From Bdellovibrio sp. CG22_combo_CG10-13_8_21_14_all_39_27 (GTDB lineage: Bacteria > Bdellovibrionota > Bacteriovoracia > Bacteriovoracales > Bacteriovoracaceae): a DNA stretch of 64,000 nt. The stretch's first letter is position 1; each line of letters starts with the position of its first letter. Shown here in pieces: positions 1-8,585 of this stretch. Where the stretch lies: assembly GCA_002786715.1 (NCBI GenBank), contig PCTW01000061.1, forward strand, positions 1 to 64,000. The letters are read 5' to 3'. The notes beneath the pieces were generated by a model. That model worked only from the letters and a program-made list of their open reading frames with translations, did not search any database and had not been told where the DNA came from. A program made the translations under genes and the position numbers.

Positions 1-1
1 T

Positions 2-100
2 GTTGCTTACGTTCAAAGCCCAGTTCGTACAGTTAAGTTCCTAGACGAAGACGACAGAGTAATTAAGACTCAAAAAGTTACTGTTCCAGCTTGTAAGTAA
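2..100 (+). CDS. C-terminal end of a small exported Cys protein (paralog of 997-1395), 5' truncated by window
   Basis: Only the last 32 codons are inside the window, read in the frame starting at base 2 and ending in TAA at 98-100. The visible tail (SPVRTVKFLDEDDRV... ending in ACK) closely resembles the tail of the protein at 997-1395 (SEVRKVDIIEDDRV... ending in QCK): same VR-V spacing, same acidic DDRV block and the same terminal Cys-Lys. I infer two paralogs separated by one HTH gene. A strong terminator follows directly. Function unknown. Confidence 0.75.
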   Translation, partial: VAYVQSPVRTVKFLDEDDRVIKTQKVTVPACK

Positions 101-120
101 TTACGATAAGTTACCCCCTC

Positions 121-162
121 ATTCATGGGATTCGGCTTCGCCCTTGTCCCATGAATTTTTTT
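121..162 (+). terminator. Rho-independent terminator
   Basis: A perfect 10-bp stem (ATTCATGGGA at 121-130 against TCCCATGAAT at 147-156) with a 16-nt loop is followed by a T tract through 162. It lies 20 bases after the stop of the upstream truncated gene and ends that transcript before the gene at 206. Confidence 0.85.
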
Positions 163-205
163 CAAGAGAGTTTGATAATAATTTGATGAGGAACTAGTAT
201 CCAGC

Positions 206-997
206 ATGCAAAATTTCACGGACTTAAACCTAGATTCACAGGCAAATTTCGGTTCCCTTGTTGACCAAGTGGCTTTCGATTTGGCCAGTTATTTAGGTCA
301 ATATCCCAACAAGAGTTTTGCCATTAGAATCCTTTCAAAAGAAACCGGCCTCAATGAAAAAACACTTAAAAGATTATTGAATAGAGAAAACAAGCCGACC
401 TATCAAACGCTGTTTAAGTTGTACTCAATCTTTTTAGAAGAAGAATGTTTTCAAAAGCTACTCGATAAAAGCCCCGAAGTTGTTAGAAGTTATCTTGCCC
501 AATATACTCCAGAAGAAAAAAAATCTTCTACCCAAGATGAGCAGGACCTACTCGATTTATTTAAGAAAGAACCGCTGGCTGCTGAGATCTTTGTTCTCGC
601 GGGAACGGCGCCACTGATAAAAAGCGCAATTGGATTTAGATACGGACAATATGGACTTGAAGTGATTGAACTCTTGCTAAGTAAGAATATTCTTATTCAA
701 TCAGATAAGGATGTTTATAATCTCTCAGCAAAAGTACCAAACCTCGATGGAGAAGCTTTAAAGTTTCTAGGTGAATACTTTGTTCAAAGATTTGCTAAAG
801 TCAGAGATGTGATGAGCGAGAACATGATTTCTTTCTTTGCTGAAGGATTAAACCAAGCGGGAAAAGAGGCTTGGTTAGAAATTGATACTAAGGCTTTTTA
901 TAAAAAAGTAGAGATTGCAAACGATCCAAAATTTAAAGGGCCCTTACCTTATTTTACATTTACAGTTACTGATTCAATAATTCGGGAGAAGTCATAA
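206..997 (+). CDS. Helix-turn-helix protein of unrecognised family
   Basis: A 263-residue protein. Residues about 35-78 (FAIRILSKETGLNEKTLKRL, then a basic NRENKP turn) read as a lambda-repressor-like helix-turn-helix. The remaining ~180 residues are mostly helical with no motif I recognise. The overall plan, N-terminal HTH plus a long helical C-terminus, resembles the TIGR02147-type regulators common in Bdellovibrionota, but I cannot confirm that family. There is no signal peptide, so it should be cytoplasmic. Its stop overlaps the ATG of the next gene (TAATG), so the two are translationally coupled; it probably controls, or is co-made with, the small exported protein at 997-1395. Confidence 0.7.
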   Translation: MQNFTDLNLDSQANFGSLVDQVAFDLASYLGQYPNKSFAIRILSKETGLNEKTLKRLLNRENKPTYQTLFKLYSIFLEEECFQKLLDKSPEVVRSYLAQYTPEEKKSSTQDEQDLLDLFKKEPLAAEIFVLAGTAPLIKSAIGFRYGQYGLEVIELLLSKNILIQSDKDVYNLSAKVPNLDGEALKFLGEYFVQRFAKVRDVMSENMISFFAEGLNQAGKEAWLEIDTKAFYKKVEIANDPKFKGPLPYFTFTVTDSIIREKS

Positions 998-1395
998 TGA
1001 AATCGTTAATTCTAGTTGCACTTATTGGCTTTTCAAGCGCCAATGCTGGTATTGGTGGAGCCTCTGGTGGTCACGTTAACTTTCAACGTGAAAGCACTTT
1101 TGTGAGTCCTCTTTTTAGCAAGTCACTTTGTTTTGACGGCGTTGATTTTCATGCTGACGTCAGCAAATGTGTAAAATGGTCAAATGACGATGATCGCGAC
1201 TGCCTAGAAAAGGTTAAAGTACATGCTGTTCAGCCTCAAGAGAGCACGAGAGAGCGTTGTGATAAGTACAATGATAATCGCTGTGAACTTTGGAAAACAG
1301 TTCCTTTTATTCAAAGTGAAGTTCGTAAAGTGGATATCATTGAAGACGATCGAGTCGTGGCGAATAAGTTTGTTAAAGTAAAACAATGTAAATAA
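997..1395 (+). CDS. Small exported six-cysteine protein
   Basis: A 132-residue protein with a clear signal peptide (MKSLILVALIGFSSANA, cleavage before GIGG). The mature part has six cysteines, an even number compatible with three disulfides in the periplasm or outside the cell, and is rich in charged residues (a DDDRD block). The C-terminal third matches the truncated protein at 2-100, so this is a paralog pair. It is coupled to the HTH gene upstream by a 1-nt overlap and followed by a strong terminator. I do not recognise the family and assign no function. Confidence 0.75.
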   Translation: MKSLILVALIGFSSANAGIGGASGGHVNFQRESTFVSPLFSKSLCFDGVDFHADVSKCVKWSNDDDRDCLEKVKVHAVQPQESTRERCDKYNDNRCELWKTVPFIQSEVRKVDIIEDDRVVANKFVKVKQCK

Positions 1396-1426
1396 TGAAG
1401 TTTTTAAAGTGATTCTTTAAATAGAG

Positions 1427-1453
1427 AAAGGGGGCTTAAAGCCCCCTTTTTTT
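1427..1453. terminator. Rho-independent terminator between convergent genes
   Basis: The stem AAAGGGGGC (1427-1435) pairs with GCCCCCTTT (1441-1449) around a TTAAA loop, with seven T from 1447. It ends the plus-strand unit at 1395. On the other strand the downstream tract is poorer in T, so termination of the facing minus-strand gene here is likely weaker. Confidence 0.9.
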
Positions 1454-1456
1454 CGT

Positions 1457-2236
1457 TTAGCGAGCGTCTGAGTTAATTTTCATTGTCACTGCTCCACTAA
1501 ACAGCTTTCTTGAATTCACTTTTGCTAAACTATTACCTGCCGCTCTTCCTGCAATTTGGAGGGGGCCATCTGCAAGTGCTAAAGCAAAGTCATTGTTTGA
1601 AGCATTGAATGAATCCTTAAATCCAATTCCAGATCTCCAGGCCATCAAAGCTGGTACAAATTCTACTTCTGAGTTTGCATTTACTCCTATTGAACCATTG
1701 GCCACTTTAAATCCCATGTTGAGGAAATTCTGACGATGAGAAGCCCCGAAGCATGATGTATTATAGATCATACGAAGTTTCTTCTTCATTCTCATTTTAT
1801 CAATCGTGTCCTGTCTGCTAGAGACTGAAAGCATTGCCGCTTCCATGTCCGTTGTTTTCCAAGTCAAGTCTTGAAAGGCCAGCTTACCAGGGGCCCCATG
1901 GACAGACATGATCACATCGATCGCCAGGACATTTGGGTCACGAGAGAACTCTTTTACGACACGTTTAAATTCTGGAAAGGTTGCTCGACCACCGGTTAAT
2001 ATATCAATGCGGTCGTACTTATCACCTAAGACTCCTTGAACAGTAACTTGAGTGAGCTCTTCAAGCGCACTATAGAGAGCACTTAATTCAGGAGCTCCTC
2101 TACTGTCGAGCTCCGCTACGACAACTAAAACTCGATTGCGAACACTCACACTCGCAATGGCCTGTGACATTGAACTGTAGGCAGCTGTTGCAGTTAAAAG
2201 GCCCGCTACCAGTAATTTTTTAAAAGTTGTTTTCAT
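1457..2236 (-). CDS. Secreted clan CD (caspase/gingipain-like) cysteine peptidase candidate
   Basis: A 259-residue exported protein. The start at 2236 is preferred because GGGGA lies 6 nt upstream and it gives a clean signal peptide (MKTTFKKLLVAGLL... to about QAIA). Two hydrophobic strands end in the clan CD hallmarks: IDVIMSVHG with His113-Gly, then LRMIYNTSCFGA with Cys162, in the expected order and about 49 residues apart. Caspases, gingipains, clostripain and legumain share this His-Gly/Cys dyad; a few residues upstream of His, FSRDPNVL has the spacing of the alpha/beta core. No RNA or p10-like extension is seen. It is divergent from the regulator at 2350. Peptidase activity is inferred from the dyad; the fold itself is only suggested. 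Confidence 0.6.
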   Translation of the reverse strand: MKTTFKKLLVAGLLTATAAYSSMSQAIASVSVRNRVLVVVAELDSRGAPELSALYSALEELTQVTVQGVLGDKYDRIDILTGGRATFPEFKRVVKEFSRDPNVLAIDVIMSVHGAPGKLAFQDLTWKTTDMEAAMLSVSSRQDTIDKMRMKKKLRMIYNTSCFGASHRQNFLNMGFKVANGSIGVNANSEVEFVPALMAWRSGIGFKDSFNASNNDFALALADGPLQIAGRAAGNSLAKVNSRKLFSGAVTMKINSDAR

Positions 2237-2349
2237 TTCTATCCCCATTTGTTTTTGGATGTTCATTCATCCTGAAATAGTTATCGCACCTCCTTTGATG
2301 AAGTTGTATAAATGTATGCTTATATAAAATGTTGTGATATGTTGTAATA

Positions 2350-4098
2350 ATGAAATCGATTAAACTCAAGAATTACGAGGGGTTATTTAAAAAGGGAGAA
2401 TACGAGCTCCTTAAGAAGTCTTTTGATAAAAATGATTACTCGGAAGATGAATTCCCATGGGTTCTTGCGGGAATGTGTTTTTTAGGACGTCTCGATGACC
2501 TGAAGATTATCATTAAAAAACGAAAGCTCTCATGCTTTGAATGTTTTTTCTTAATCATTGCTGCGACTCGAATTGGTGACTACCAAAGTGCAAAGAAATG
2601 GATTCAACAATTAGGAGCAATGTCATTTCAATCCAAACGAGACAGTGATCTCTTTTTTTATTATCAAGCACTTGCCTTTTATTCACACATTCATTGTCGC
2701 TATCGAATTAGCTTGGCCTTAACAAAAAGAAGTCATCAGTATTCACTTTTCTTATCCAATTCACTCTGGAAGGTTTTAGCTATTGATCTTCTTGGGCACA
2801 ATTATATTCATATGGGCAATATTCATCAGGGATTATTTTATCTCAATGAAGGAAGGACTCTTTCAAGTGAAATGGGGAATAAAAGTTGGGTTTCTGCTGC
2901 AACCGTATCAATTCTTTCTTATAAAGCACAATTTAGTGAAAATCCCGAAGATGATAAATCTAAAATCAAGAAGCATTTAAAAAAGATTAAAAATAACGAC
3001 AACTACTCTGAGGGATTACTCCTTTTAAGTTTGGCCCATCTTGAAATGTTGACTGGGCAGATGGAAGAGTGCCGCTTGATTCTCAATAAAGCTCAGACCA
3101 TTATTTTTGGAAATCAAGTTTTAAGACATATGGGGTTGTGGCACTTTGAGAAAGCTTACTATCATTACTTAACAGGTGAAGCTGAAATTGCCTTGTCTGA
3201 ATTGCAAAGAGCTTTGGGTTTGACTACGACAAGAACAGATAAAAAACTAAGACTAAAAATTTTGGGACTTAAGCAGCAAATAGGGAATCGATTAGGTAAA
3301 AAGGAAATTTTCCTCGATCAAGAAATCCTTGATCTGAGCAAAAGTCTTGGCGATCCTCGCTCTCACAATCAGTTGGCAAGAAGAGGAATTCATCAATTTG
3401 TGCCCAGTGAAGATCCTCTGGAGTCCTTGTTTAATGAGTTCTCTTCTGAGAATTGGCAAAAATCAATAACTGGAATTATTCACTTTGGCCTTTGGGGTTT
3501 GCTGAGAGAAAAGGTCGCGAGCAAACAAAGAAATTATTTAGTTACAGGTCTTTGGAAAAGCGGCGCTCTCTTTATTACCCAGCATAATGTTTATCCCGTC
3601 TTTAAAGGAGTAAGTGATCTCTTGTTAAAAGCATTTTTAATTTTAAATGCCAAAAACAAAGTTTCCAAAGAGGAACTGGTAGAGAGCCTTTGGGGTTATC
3701 AGTATGATCCTTCAAGGCATGACACCCTCATTTTTAGTCTCATTCATCGATTAAAGGTTTTGATGGGAACGCTTGGTCTGGATATAAAGGGCGAAGCTCA
3801 TCATTATAATCTAAGGACAAAATACGATATTTTGGAGCTAAGTCCTCTAAAAGACGAGCTTATTCAATCCGAAATCTTACATAGTAGCTTGTTAAACGGC
3901 CAAAGCTTTAATATAAGACAGCAACAAGCTTTACTCATGATCAAAAAAGGACGCTTCTTTAAGGTTTCCGACTACGCTCAAGAGTTTAAAGTTACAACAA
4001 TGACAGCTTTGCGAGACCTGAAAGAGTTGTTAGATCAACATCAGATCGTAAAATACGGAAGAGCTCGAAGTACTACTTATGGGGAAGTTATAAAATGA
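2350..4098 (+). CDS. TPR-type regulator with two C-terminal winged-helix segments
   Basis: A 582-residue cytoplasmic protein. Residues about 60-330 are helical pairs resembling tetratricopeptide repeats. Residues about 435-500 (KEELVESLWGYQYDPSRHD, then a helix IHRLKVLMG and YNLR) look like the OmpR/SARP-type winged helix. The last ~65 residues (VSDYAQEFKVTTMTALRDL, QIVKYGRAR) look like a second, DeoR/Fic-C-terminal-type winged helix. The whole resembles large SARP/LuxR-like regulators with the sensor and DNA-binding parts in swapped order. No Shine-Dalgarno precedes the ATG. It overlaps the next gene by 4 nt (ATGA) and faces the secreted peptidase gene across an 113-nt intergenic region, which it may control. 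Confidence 0.65.
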   Translation: MKSIKLKNYEGLFKKGEYELLKKSFDKNDYSEDEFPWVLAGMCFLGRLDDLKIIIKKRKLSCFECFFLIIAATRIGDYQSAKKWIQQLGAMSFQSKRDSDLFFYYQALAFYSHIHCRYRISLALTKRSHQYSLFLSNSLWKVLAIDLLGHNYIHMGNIHQGLFYLNEGRTLSSEMGNKSWVSAATVSILSYKAQFSENPEDDKSKIKKHLKKIKNNDNYSEGLLLLSLAHLEMLTGQMEECRLILNKAQTIIFGNQVLRHMGLWHFEKAYYHYLTGEAEIALSELQRALGLTTTRTDKKLRLKILGLKQQIGNRLGKKEIFLDQEILDLSKSLGDPRSHNQLARRGIHQFVPSEDPLESLFNEFSSENWQKSITGIIHFGLWGLLREKVASKQRNYLVTGLWKSGALFITQHNVYPVFKGVSDLLLKAFLILNAKNKVSKEELVESLWGYQYDPSRHDTLIFSLIHRLKVLMGTLGLDIKGEAHHYNLRTKYDILELSPLKDELIQSEILHSSLLNGQSFNIRQQQALLMIKKGRFFKVSDYAQEFKVTTMTALRDLKELLDQHQIVKYGRARSTTYGEVIK

Positions 4099-4583
4099 AA
4101 ATTCTATCTTTATTTTTTGTTTTTTCTTTTTTCAATCTTCACGCTGAAGAGATTTTAAAATTTAATGCAAATTATAAAGTGCCAACAATCACGATGGAAG
4201 AGGAAGCTCTTTCTACCTTCGAATTGGTTGAATACACTGTTACCAAAAATGATCCAGGTTCAGAGTTTAAAGCATCACTTAAGTATGAGTTGCCTTATGA
4301 GATGACCGGAGTGGATCATCAGACGGTTGAAATGAATCTTATGATAGAGCAGCTTCCTCTTCGCGTTTTCGAAGGTGAGAAGGCGATTGCTCTATGCCAA
4401 GGGCTCTGGAATCAAATGAAATGTGATGTCCGTTTTAAAAAGCTCGATTTTGATTTTTCCAACATTGAACTTGATTTAGCCACTAGAGGTTTCCCATCTC
4501 AAAATATTCAGATCCGACTCGACCTTCTCAAAAGATTTTCAGGCGACCCTATTGGAAAGAGTGAAGTCATCACAGCTCCATAA
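4095..4583 (+). CDS. Exported protein of unknown function
   Basis: A 162-residue protein with a signal peptide (MKILSLFFVFSFFNLHA, cleavage before EE). The mature part alternates short hydrophobic and charged stretches, suggesting a beta sandwich, and has only two cysteines (LCQGLW and KCDVRF), spaced for a possible disulfide. It is translationally coupled (ATGA overlap) to the regulator gene upstream, so it may be a periplasmic partner of that regulator or simply co-expressed. No family recognised. Confidence 0.65.
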   Translation: MKILSLFFVFSFFNLHAEEILKFNANYKVPTITMEEEALSTFELVEYTVTKNDPGSEFKASLKYELPYEMTGVDHQTVEMNLMIEQLPLRVFEGEKAIALCQGLWNQMKCDVRFKKLDFDFSNIELDLATRGFPSQNIQIRLDLLKRFSGDPIGKSEVITAP

Positions 4584-4602
4584 TGAAATTAAAGTTGGAT
4601 AA

Positions 4603-5550
4603 ATGAATAAGAATATCTCAGTAGAATTGCTCAATGAAATTGTTCAAGAGCTTTATCATAAATACAAAGGTGTTAATGACGGAAGTCTTGCGACTTATAT
4701 TCCGGAGCTTGCGAAGGCCAAGCCAAATCATTTTGGCATTTCAATTACGACAATAGACGGGGAGACAATCTCTGCGGGGGATTTTGAAGCTCCCTTTACC
4801 ATTCAATCCGTTTCAAAACCGTTTGTTTTCGGCATGGCCTTGGAAAAGCATGGCATGGATCATGTTCGTTCTAAGGTTGGAGTTGAACCCTCTGGCGAAC
4901 CCTTTCACTCCATCATCAAACTCGATACCGATTCAAAACGTCCTGCAAACCCTCTGGTTAATGCCGGGGCTATTGCCATGACTGATCTTGTAAAGGGGAC
5001 CACTCAGAAAGAGGGGCGCGATTTTTTACAGAAAAGCTTTGAAGCTTATGTCGGTCATCCTTTAAATATAGATTTATCTGTTTATGAATCTGAAATCGAC
5101 ACTGGACACCGCAATCGTGCGATTGCTCACTTGATGCTGCATTTTGGAATGATAGACAAAGAAATTGAAAAGACGGTGGATCTCTATTTTAGACAATGTT
5201 CCTTTATCATTAACTCGTCTGACCTTAGTACCATGGCCGCGACTCTTGCGAAGGATGGCCTTAATCCAAAAACAGGTGAACGCGCCTTAGAAGAACGTTA
5301 CGTAAAATCTTTGCTAACTCTTATGCTCACTTGTGGACTCTATACCTATGCTGGTGAATGGGCCTTTAATGTAGGCATTCCTGCAAAAAGTGGTGTGAGC
5401 GGTGGAATCTTGGGTGTCGTTCCAGGGAGAATGGGAATTGGCGTTTATTCACCACTCGTTGATTCGCATGGAAATAGTGTTCGTGGAGTGAAGGTTTTCG
5501 AAGAGCTATCTCAGAAGCTTAAGCTTCACGTCTTAGAAAAAAATCCTTAA
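4603..5550 (+). CDS. glsA: Glutaminase
   Basis: A 315-residue cytoplasmic glutaminase hydrolysing L-glutamine to glutamate and ammonia. It has the family's serine beta-lactamase-like SxxK motif (Ser69-Val-Ser-Lys72 in IQSVSKPF), the NPLVNAGAI segment with its substrate-binding Asn, the glutaminase motif CSFIINSSDLS, and the C-terminal AKSGVSGGILGVVPG loop that closes the active site. Length is typical of bacterial GlsA (about 308 residues). It lies 19 bases after the exported protein and may share its transcript. Its stop codon overlaps the stop of the small convergent gene at 5547-5720. Confidence 0.95.
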   Translation: MNKNISVELLNEIVQELYHKYKGVNDGSLATYIPELAKAKPNHFGISITTIDGETISAGDFEAPFTIQSVSKPFVFGMALEKHGMDHVRSKVGVEPSGEPFHSIIKLDTDSKRPANPLVNAGAIAMTDLVKGTTQKEGRDFLQKSFEAYVGHPLNIDLSVYESEIDTGHRNRAIAHLMLHFGMIDKEIEKTVDLYFRQCSFIINSSDLSTMAATLAKDGLNPKTGERALEERYVKSLLTLMLTCGLYTYAGEWAFNVGIPAKSGVSGGILGVVPGRMGIGVYSPLVDSHGNSVRGVKVFEELSQKLKLHVLEKNP

Positions 5551-5720
5551 ATTTTCTTAGCGATGAGTTCAATTTTTCGAAGGATATTTTCAGCCTCGGC
5601 GGTCAGTTGAGCGTAGAGATCAATATTGCCGTTGCGCTGTGCCTTCATGGCCTCTTCCATTTTCTGAGAATATTCTTTTTCGAGCTTCTTTTTAGGGTTA
5701 GACTTCAAAAATTCAAACAT
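5547..5720 (-). CDS. DUF6435 family small protein
   Basis: A 57-residue protein. It begins MFEFLKSNPKKKLEKEYSQK and continues with the AQRNGNIDLYAQLTAEAE block that typifies DUF6435 (small, helical, widespread in marine and predatory bacteria; function unknown). A very strong Shine-Dalgarno, GGAGGTG, lies at 5724-5730, four bases before the ATG. It is cytoplasmic and probably a coiled-coil hairpin. Its last bases overlap the glsA stop codon on the other strand. Confidence 0.8.
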   Translation of the reverse strand: MFEFLKSNPKKKLEKEYSQKMEEAMKAQRNGNIDLYAQLTAEAENILRKIELIAKKI

Positions 5721-5837
5721 ATTCACCTCCCTTTTATCTTAGCTCAGTTTAAACAGCTTTATCCTGACTATTTATTAGACTAAAAGCAGCTCGTGAGTCT
5801 TGAAAAGTACCCTAAATTGCCATAATCTTGAGAGATT

Positions 5838-7748
5838 ATGAATAATCCCAATCAACACCGTCCGCCCCAAGATATCCCCGCTCTTTTAGAGAGAATTAAA
5901 AGACCCAAAAAGGCCGTTATCACTGCAGGTATGCCCTACGCTAATGGTCCTCTTCATATTGGGCACTTGGCGGGCGCACACGTTCCGGCAGATATTTATG
6001 CGCGCTGGATGAGAATGTTGATCGGCGGAGATAATGTCCTTTTTGTTTGTGGTACGGATGATCACGGATCGACTTCAGAAGTGGCTGCGAAAACTCAAGG
6101 GAAAACGACACGCGAGTTTATTGACGAGATCCATGCTAAGCAATCAAAGACGATGGATAAGTATAGTATCTCTCTCGATGTTTATACAGGAACATCTCGC
6201 GAAGAAAATTTCGAAGCTCATAAGAACTATTGCCAAGATTTTTTACGAAAACTTTACGACCACAAAATGCTAACTAAAAAATCGAGTGAGCAATGGTTTG
6301 ATCCGAAGATGAATCTCTTTCTACCTGATCGCTACGTTTACGGGACTTGTCCTAATCCAGAATGTGATAATAAAAAAGCGTATAGCGATGAGTGTGATGT
6401 TTGTAATACCAATTACGAGCCAAAAGAGCTGAAGGACCCTAAAAGTGCCATTAGTGATGCCACTCCCGTCCTCAAAGAGACCGAGCATTGGTGGCTCGAT
6501 ATGTGGAAGGTTAGTGATCCTTTGAAGAAATGGATTGAATCAAAACAGAAAACTTGGCGCAAAAGTATTATCAGTGAAGTGTTAACCACGGTTTCACCAT
6601 CGATTATTTTTGCCAATACCAATGAAGAAAAATTTAAAACGCTTAAAGAAAAATTGCCCGCTCATAAGAGTCGCTATGCTCCTGGCAAAAAAATTGTTGT
6701 CCAATTTGAAAGCTTATCGGATTTGGACCAAGGCCAAAAGCTCTTGGCCGATAATGGTGTTGAGTCGCAATTATTAGATGCTTGGGCCCATCGCTCAATC
6801 ACACGAGATGTGGCGTGGGGGATTCCTGTTCCGACGGATCGAGACACTGGTATGGAAGGAAAGACCCTTTATGTTTGGCCGGAGTCACTTATTGCTCCTA
6901 TTTCTTTTTCTCAAGTTGCCTTAAAAAAGAAAGGACTCGACCCAGCAACTTATAAAGACTATTGGCATGATCCCGAAGCTAATGTGTACCAATTCCTTGG
7001 ACAAGATAACGTTTATTTTTATGTGCTCATGCAAGGGGCAATGTGGTTAGGAATCAAAGATGACCAACAGACATTGCCGCAGAAGGGGGATCTTCAAATG
7101 ACGGATATCCTCAGCTGTTATCATTTACAAATTGATGGACAAAAAATGAGCAAGTCCAAAGGAAATTTCTATACTGCAGATCAGTTGGTTGATGAGATGA
7201 ATTATACTCCGGATCAAGTTCGCTATTTCTTAGCTCTCTTGAGTCTAACTGAAAAGCCTTCAAATTTTGATTTTGAAACTTTCAAACAAAGAAATGATTT
7301 CTTGGCCGGTCCACTTAACGCTTCTTTTGAAAAACCCATTTCAGCGACTCACTCCAAATTTAATGGCGTTGTTCCTCAAGGTAAATTGATGGAAAAGGTA
7401 GAGAAGGAAACTTTCAAAATCGTTCAAACTTATCTTCGTTCTATGGAAAAGGCAGAATATTCCAAACTGCTCTTTATGATTGAGAATTATGCTCGAACCA
7501 TTAATGGGCTTTTTACTCAATTTAAGCCCCATGATGATCGCCATGATTTGCAAGAGAGAAGTGACGCTCTTTATTCTTGTTTCTACATTTTAAAGAATGT
7601 GATGATTATGCTTCATCCCTTTGTTCCCCAAACGATGGAACGCTTGCGACTCTCTCTCAATTTACCTGAGACAGTCTTCTCAGTCGATGAATTGAACGTT
7701 CCTTTTCCTCAGAATCATAGTATCGGAGAGCAGTCTCAATATTTTTAG
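5838..7748 (+). CDS. metG: Methionyl-tRNA synthetase with a ~70-residue insertion
   Basis: A 636-residue class I synthetase charging tRNA-Met. It shows HIGH at residues 40-43, the zinc knuckle with paired cysteines (CPNPEC, CDVC) in the connective-peptide region, the SITRDVAWGIPVP block, and KMSKS at 436-440, followed by an anticodon-binding helical domain. The C-terminal tRNA-binding (EMAP/Trbp111-like) domain of E. coli MetG is absent. Between about residues 248 and 316, before SITRD, there is an extra segment (VSPSIIFANTNEEKF to VESQLLD) that most MetG proteins lack. The ATG lies in a short leader with no strong Shine-Dalgarno. Essential single gene; monocistronic here. Confidence 0.95.
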   Translation: MNNPNQHRPPQDIPALLERIKRPKKAVITAGMPYANGPLHIGHLAGAHVPADIYARWMRMLIGGDNVLFVCGTDDHGSTSEVAAKTQGKTTREFIDEIHAKQSKTMDKYSISLDVYTGTSREENFEAHKNYCQDFLRKLYDHKMLTKKSSEQWFDPKMNLFLPDRYVYGTCPNPECDNKKAYSDECDVCNTNYEPKELKDPKSAISDATPVLKETEHWWLDMWKVSDPLKKWIESKQKTWRKSIISEVLTTVSPSIIFANTNEEKFKTLKEKLPAHKSRYAPGKKIVVQFESLSDLDQGQKLLADNGVESQLLDAWAHRSITRDVAWGIPVPTDRDTGMEGKTLYVWPESLIAPISFSQVALKKKGLDPATYKDYWHDPEANVYQFLGQDNVYFYVLMQGAMWLGIKDDQQTLPQKGDLQMTDILSCYHLQIDGQKMSKSKGNFYTADQLVDEMNYTPDQVRYFLALLSLTEKPSNFDFETFKQRNDFLAGPLNASFEKPISATHSKFNGVVPQGKLMEKVEKETFKIVQTYLRSMEKAEYSKLLFMIENYARTINGLFTQFKPHDDRHDLQERSDALYSCFYILKNVMIMLHPFVPQTMERLRLSLNLPETVFSVDELNVPFPQNHSIGEQSQYF

Positions 7749-7754
7749 AAAATT

Positions 7755-8585
7755 TTATTTCCAGACGTTGTTGATTGTAGAAGCATGAGTATCATTTTGC
7801 CCTAGATCTCCTAATCCAAACTCATCTTCAATTAAGCGAAGAATGCTGTAGTGAGTGAGCTTGTCTTGGAAGACTGTTCCGGCCTTTACCATATTGCCGT
7901 AGAGACTTGTATAGATGCGGTTCGCTCCCAGCGGTCCCGTTTCATCGAAAGTTGTTACAAGTAGCATGTTGTCGATAAATTGAGGGTTGTTTAACAGAGG
8001 TCCGAATCTTTTCTCGTACCAACTGCTAGCGTAATTCATATTGCTATCATGACCATCATTTTTCATGTTCGGAACATAAAAGGCATACTCAGGAAGATTT
8101 CCTTCTTGAATATCTTTATCGAGTTGATCAGCATTCACTATTCGAGCACATCTCTCGGGAGACTTTTGAACATTGATATAGCTTATAAAGGGGTTATGTT
8201 TTCTTTTGTAAAGACCAGAATTACCTAAAAAACAATTTCCTGGATAGTCTTCAGCATAAACCTTCCAGTTAAGCCCTTTTGCTTCTAGCAAATCTCCAAT
8301 GTGACTAACATCTAGATTTACATCTTTATCATTTCGTACACCATGTAAATCACCACTAGTCATGGCAATGTAATTCCCTTGAGAAGGGTGAGTGATAGCA
8401 TTCATGTTGTTAAGAAGAACGCCCTCATCTGCTAATCGCTTAAAAAATGGCTGGGAGATCACACGATTAAAATTGGTATTTTCAAAAATAACAATCATGA
8501 TCTTATCGAAGTGAATTCCGCTGGCATAAGTTTGAAATGAATAAAACAAAGTAAAAAAGAAACTTACATATTTCAAGAGGGCCAT
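7755..8585 (-). CDS. Secreted phosphoesterase (phospholipase C/acid phosphatase family, PF04185-like)
   Basis: A 276-residue protein with a signal peptide (to about SFQTYASG). It carries the metal-binding and nucleophile signatures of the alkaline-phosphatase-superfamily phosphoesterases: IVIFENTNFNRV near the N-terminus, THPSQGNYIAMTSGD with the candidate nucleophile region, VYAEDYPG, FYVPNMKNDGHD and TTFDETG. At this length it fits the short acid-phosphatase-like members rather than full phospholipase C. It probably releases phosphate from exogenous or prey phosphomonoesters or phospholipids in the periplasm or outside. Convergent with metG, 6 bases between stops. Confidence 0.8.
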   Translation of the reverse strand: MALLKYVSFFFTLFYSFQTYASGIHFDKIMIVIFENTNFNRVISQPFFKRLADEGVLLNNMNAITHPSQGNYIAMTSGDLHGVRNDKDVNLDVSHIGDLLEAKGLNWKVYAEDYPGNCFLGNSGLYKRKHNPFISYINVQKSPERCARIVNADQLDKDIQEGNLPEYAFYVPNMKNDGHDSNMNYASSWYEKRFGPLLNNPQFIDNMLLVTTFDETGPLGANRIYTSLYGNMVKAGTVFQDKLTHYSILRLIEDEFGLGDLGQNDTHASTINNVWK

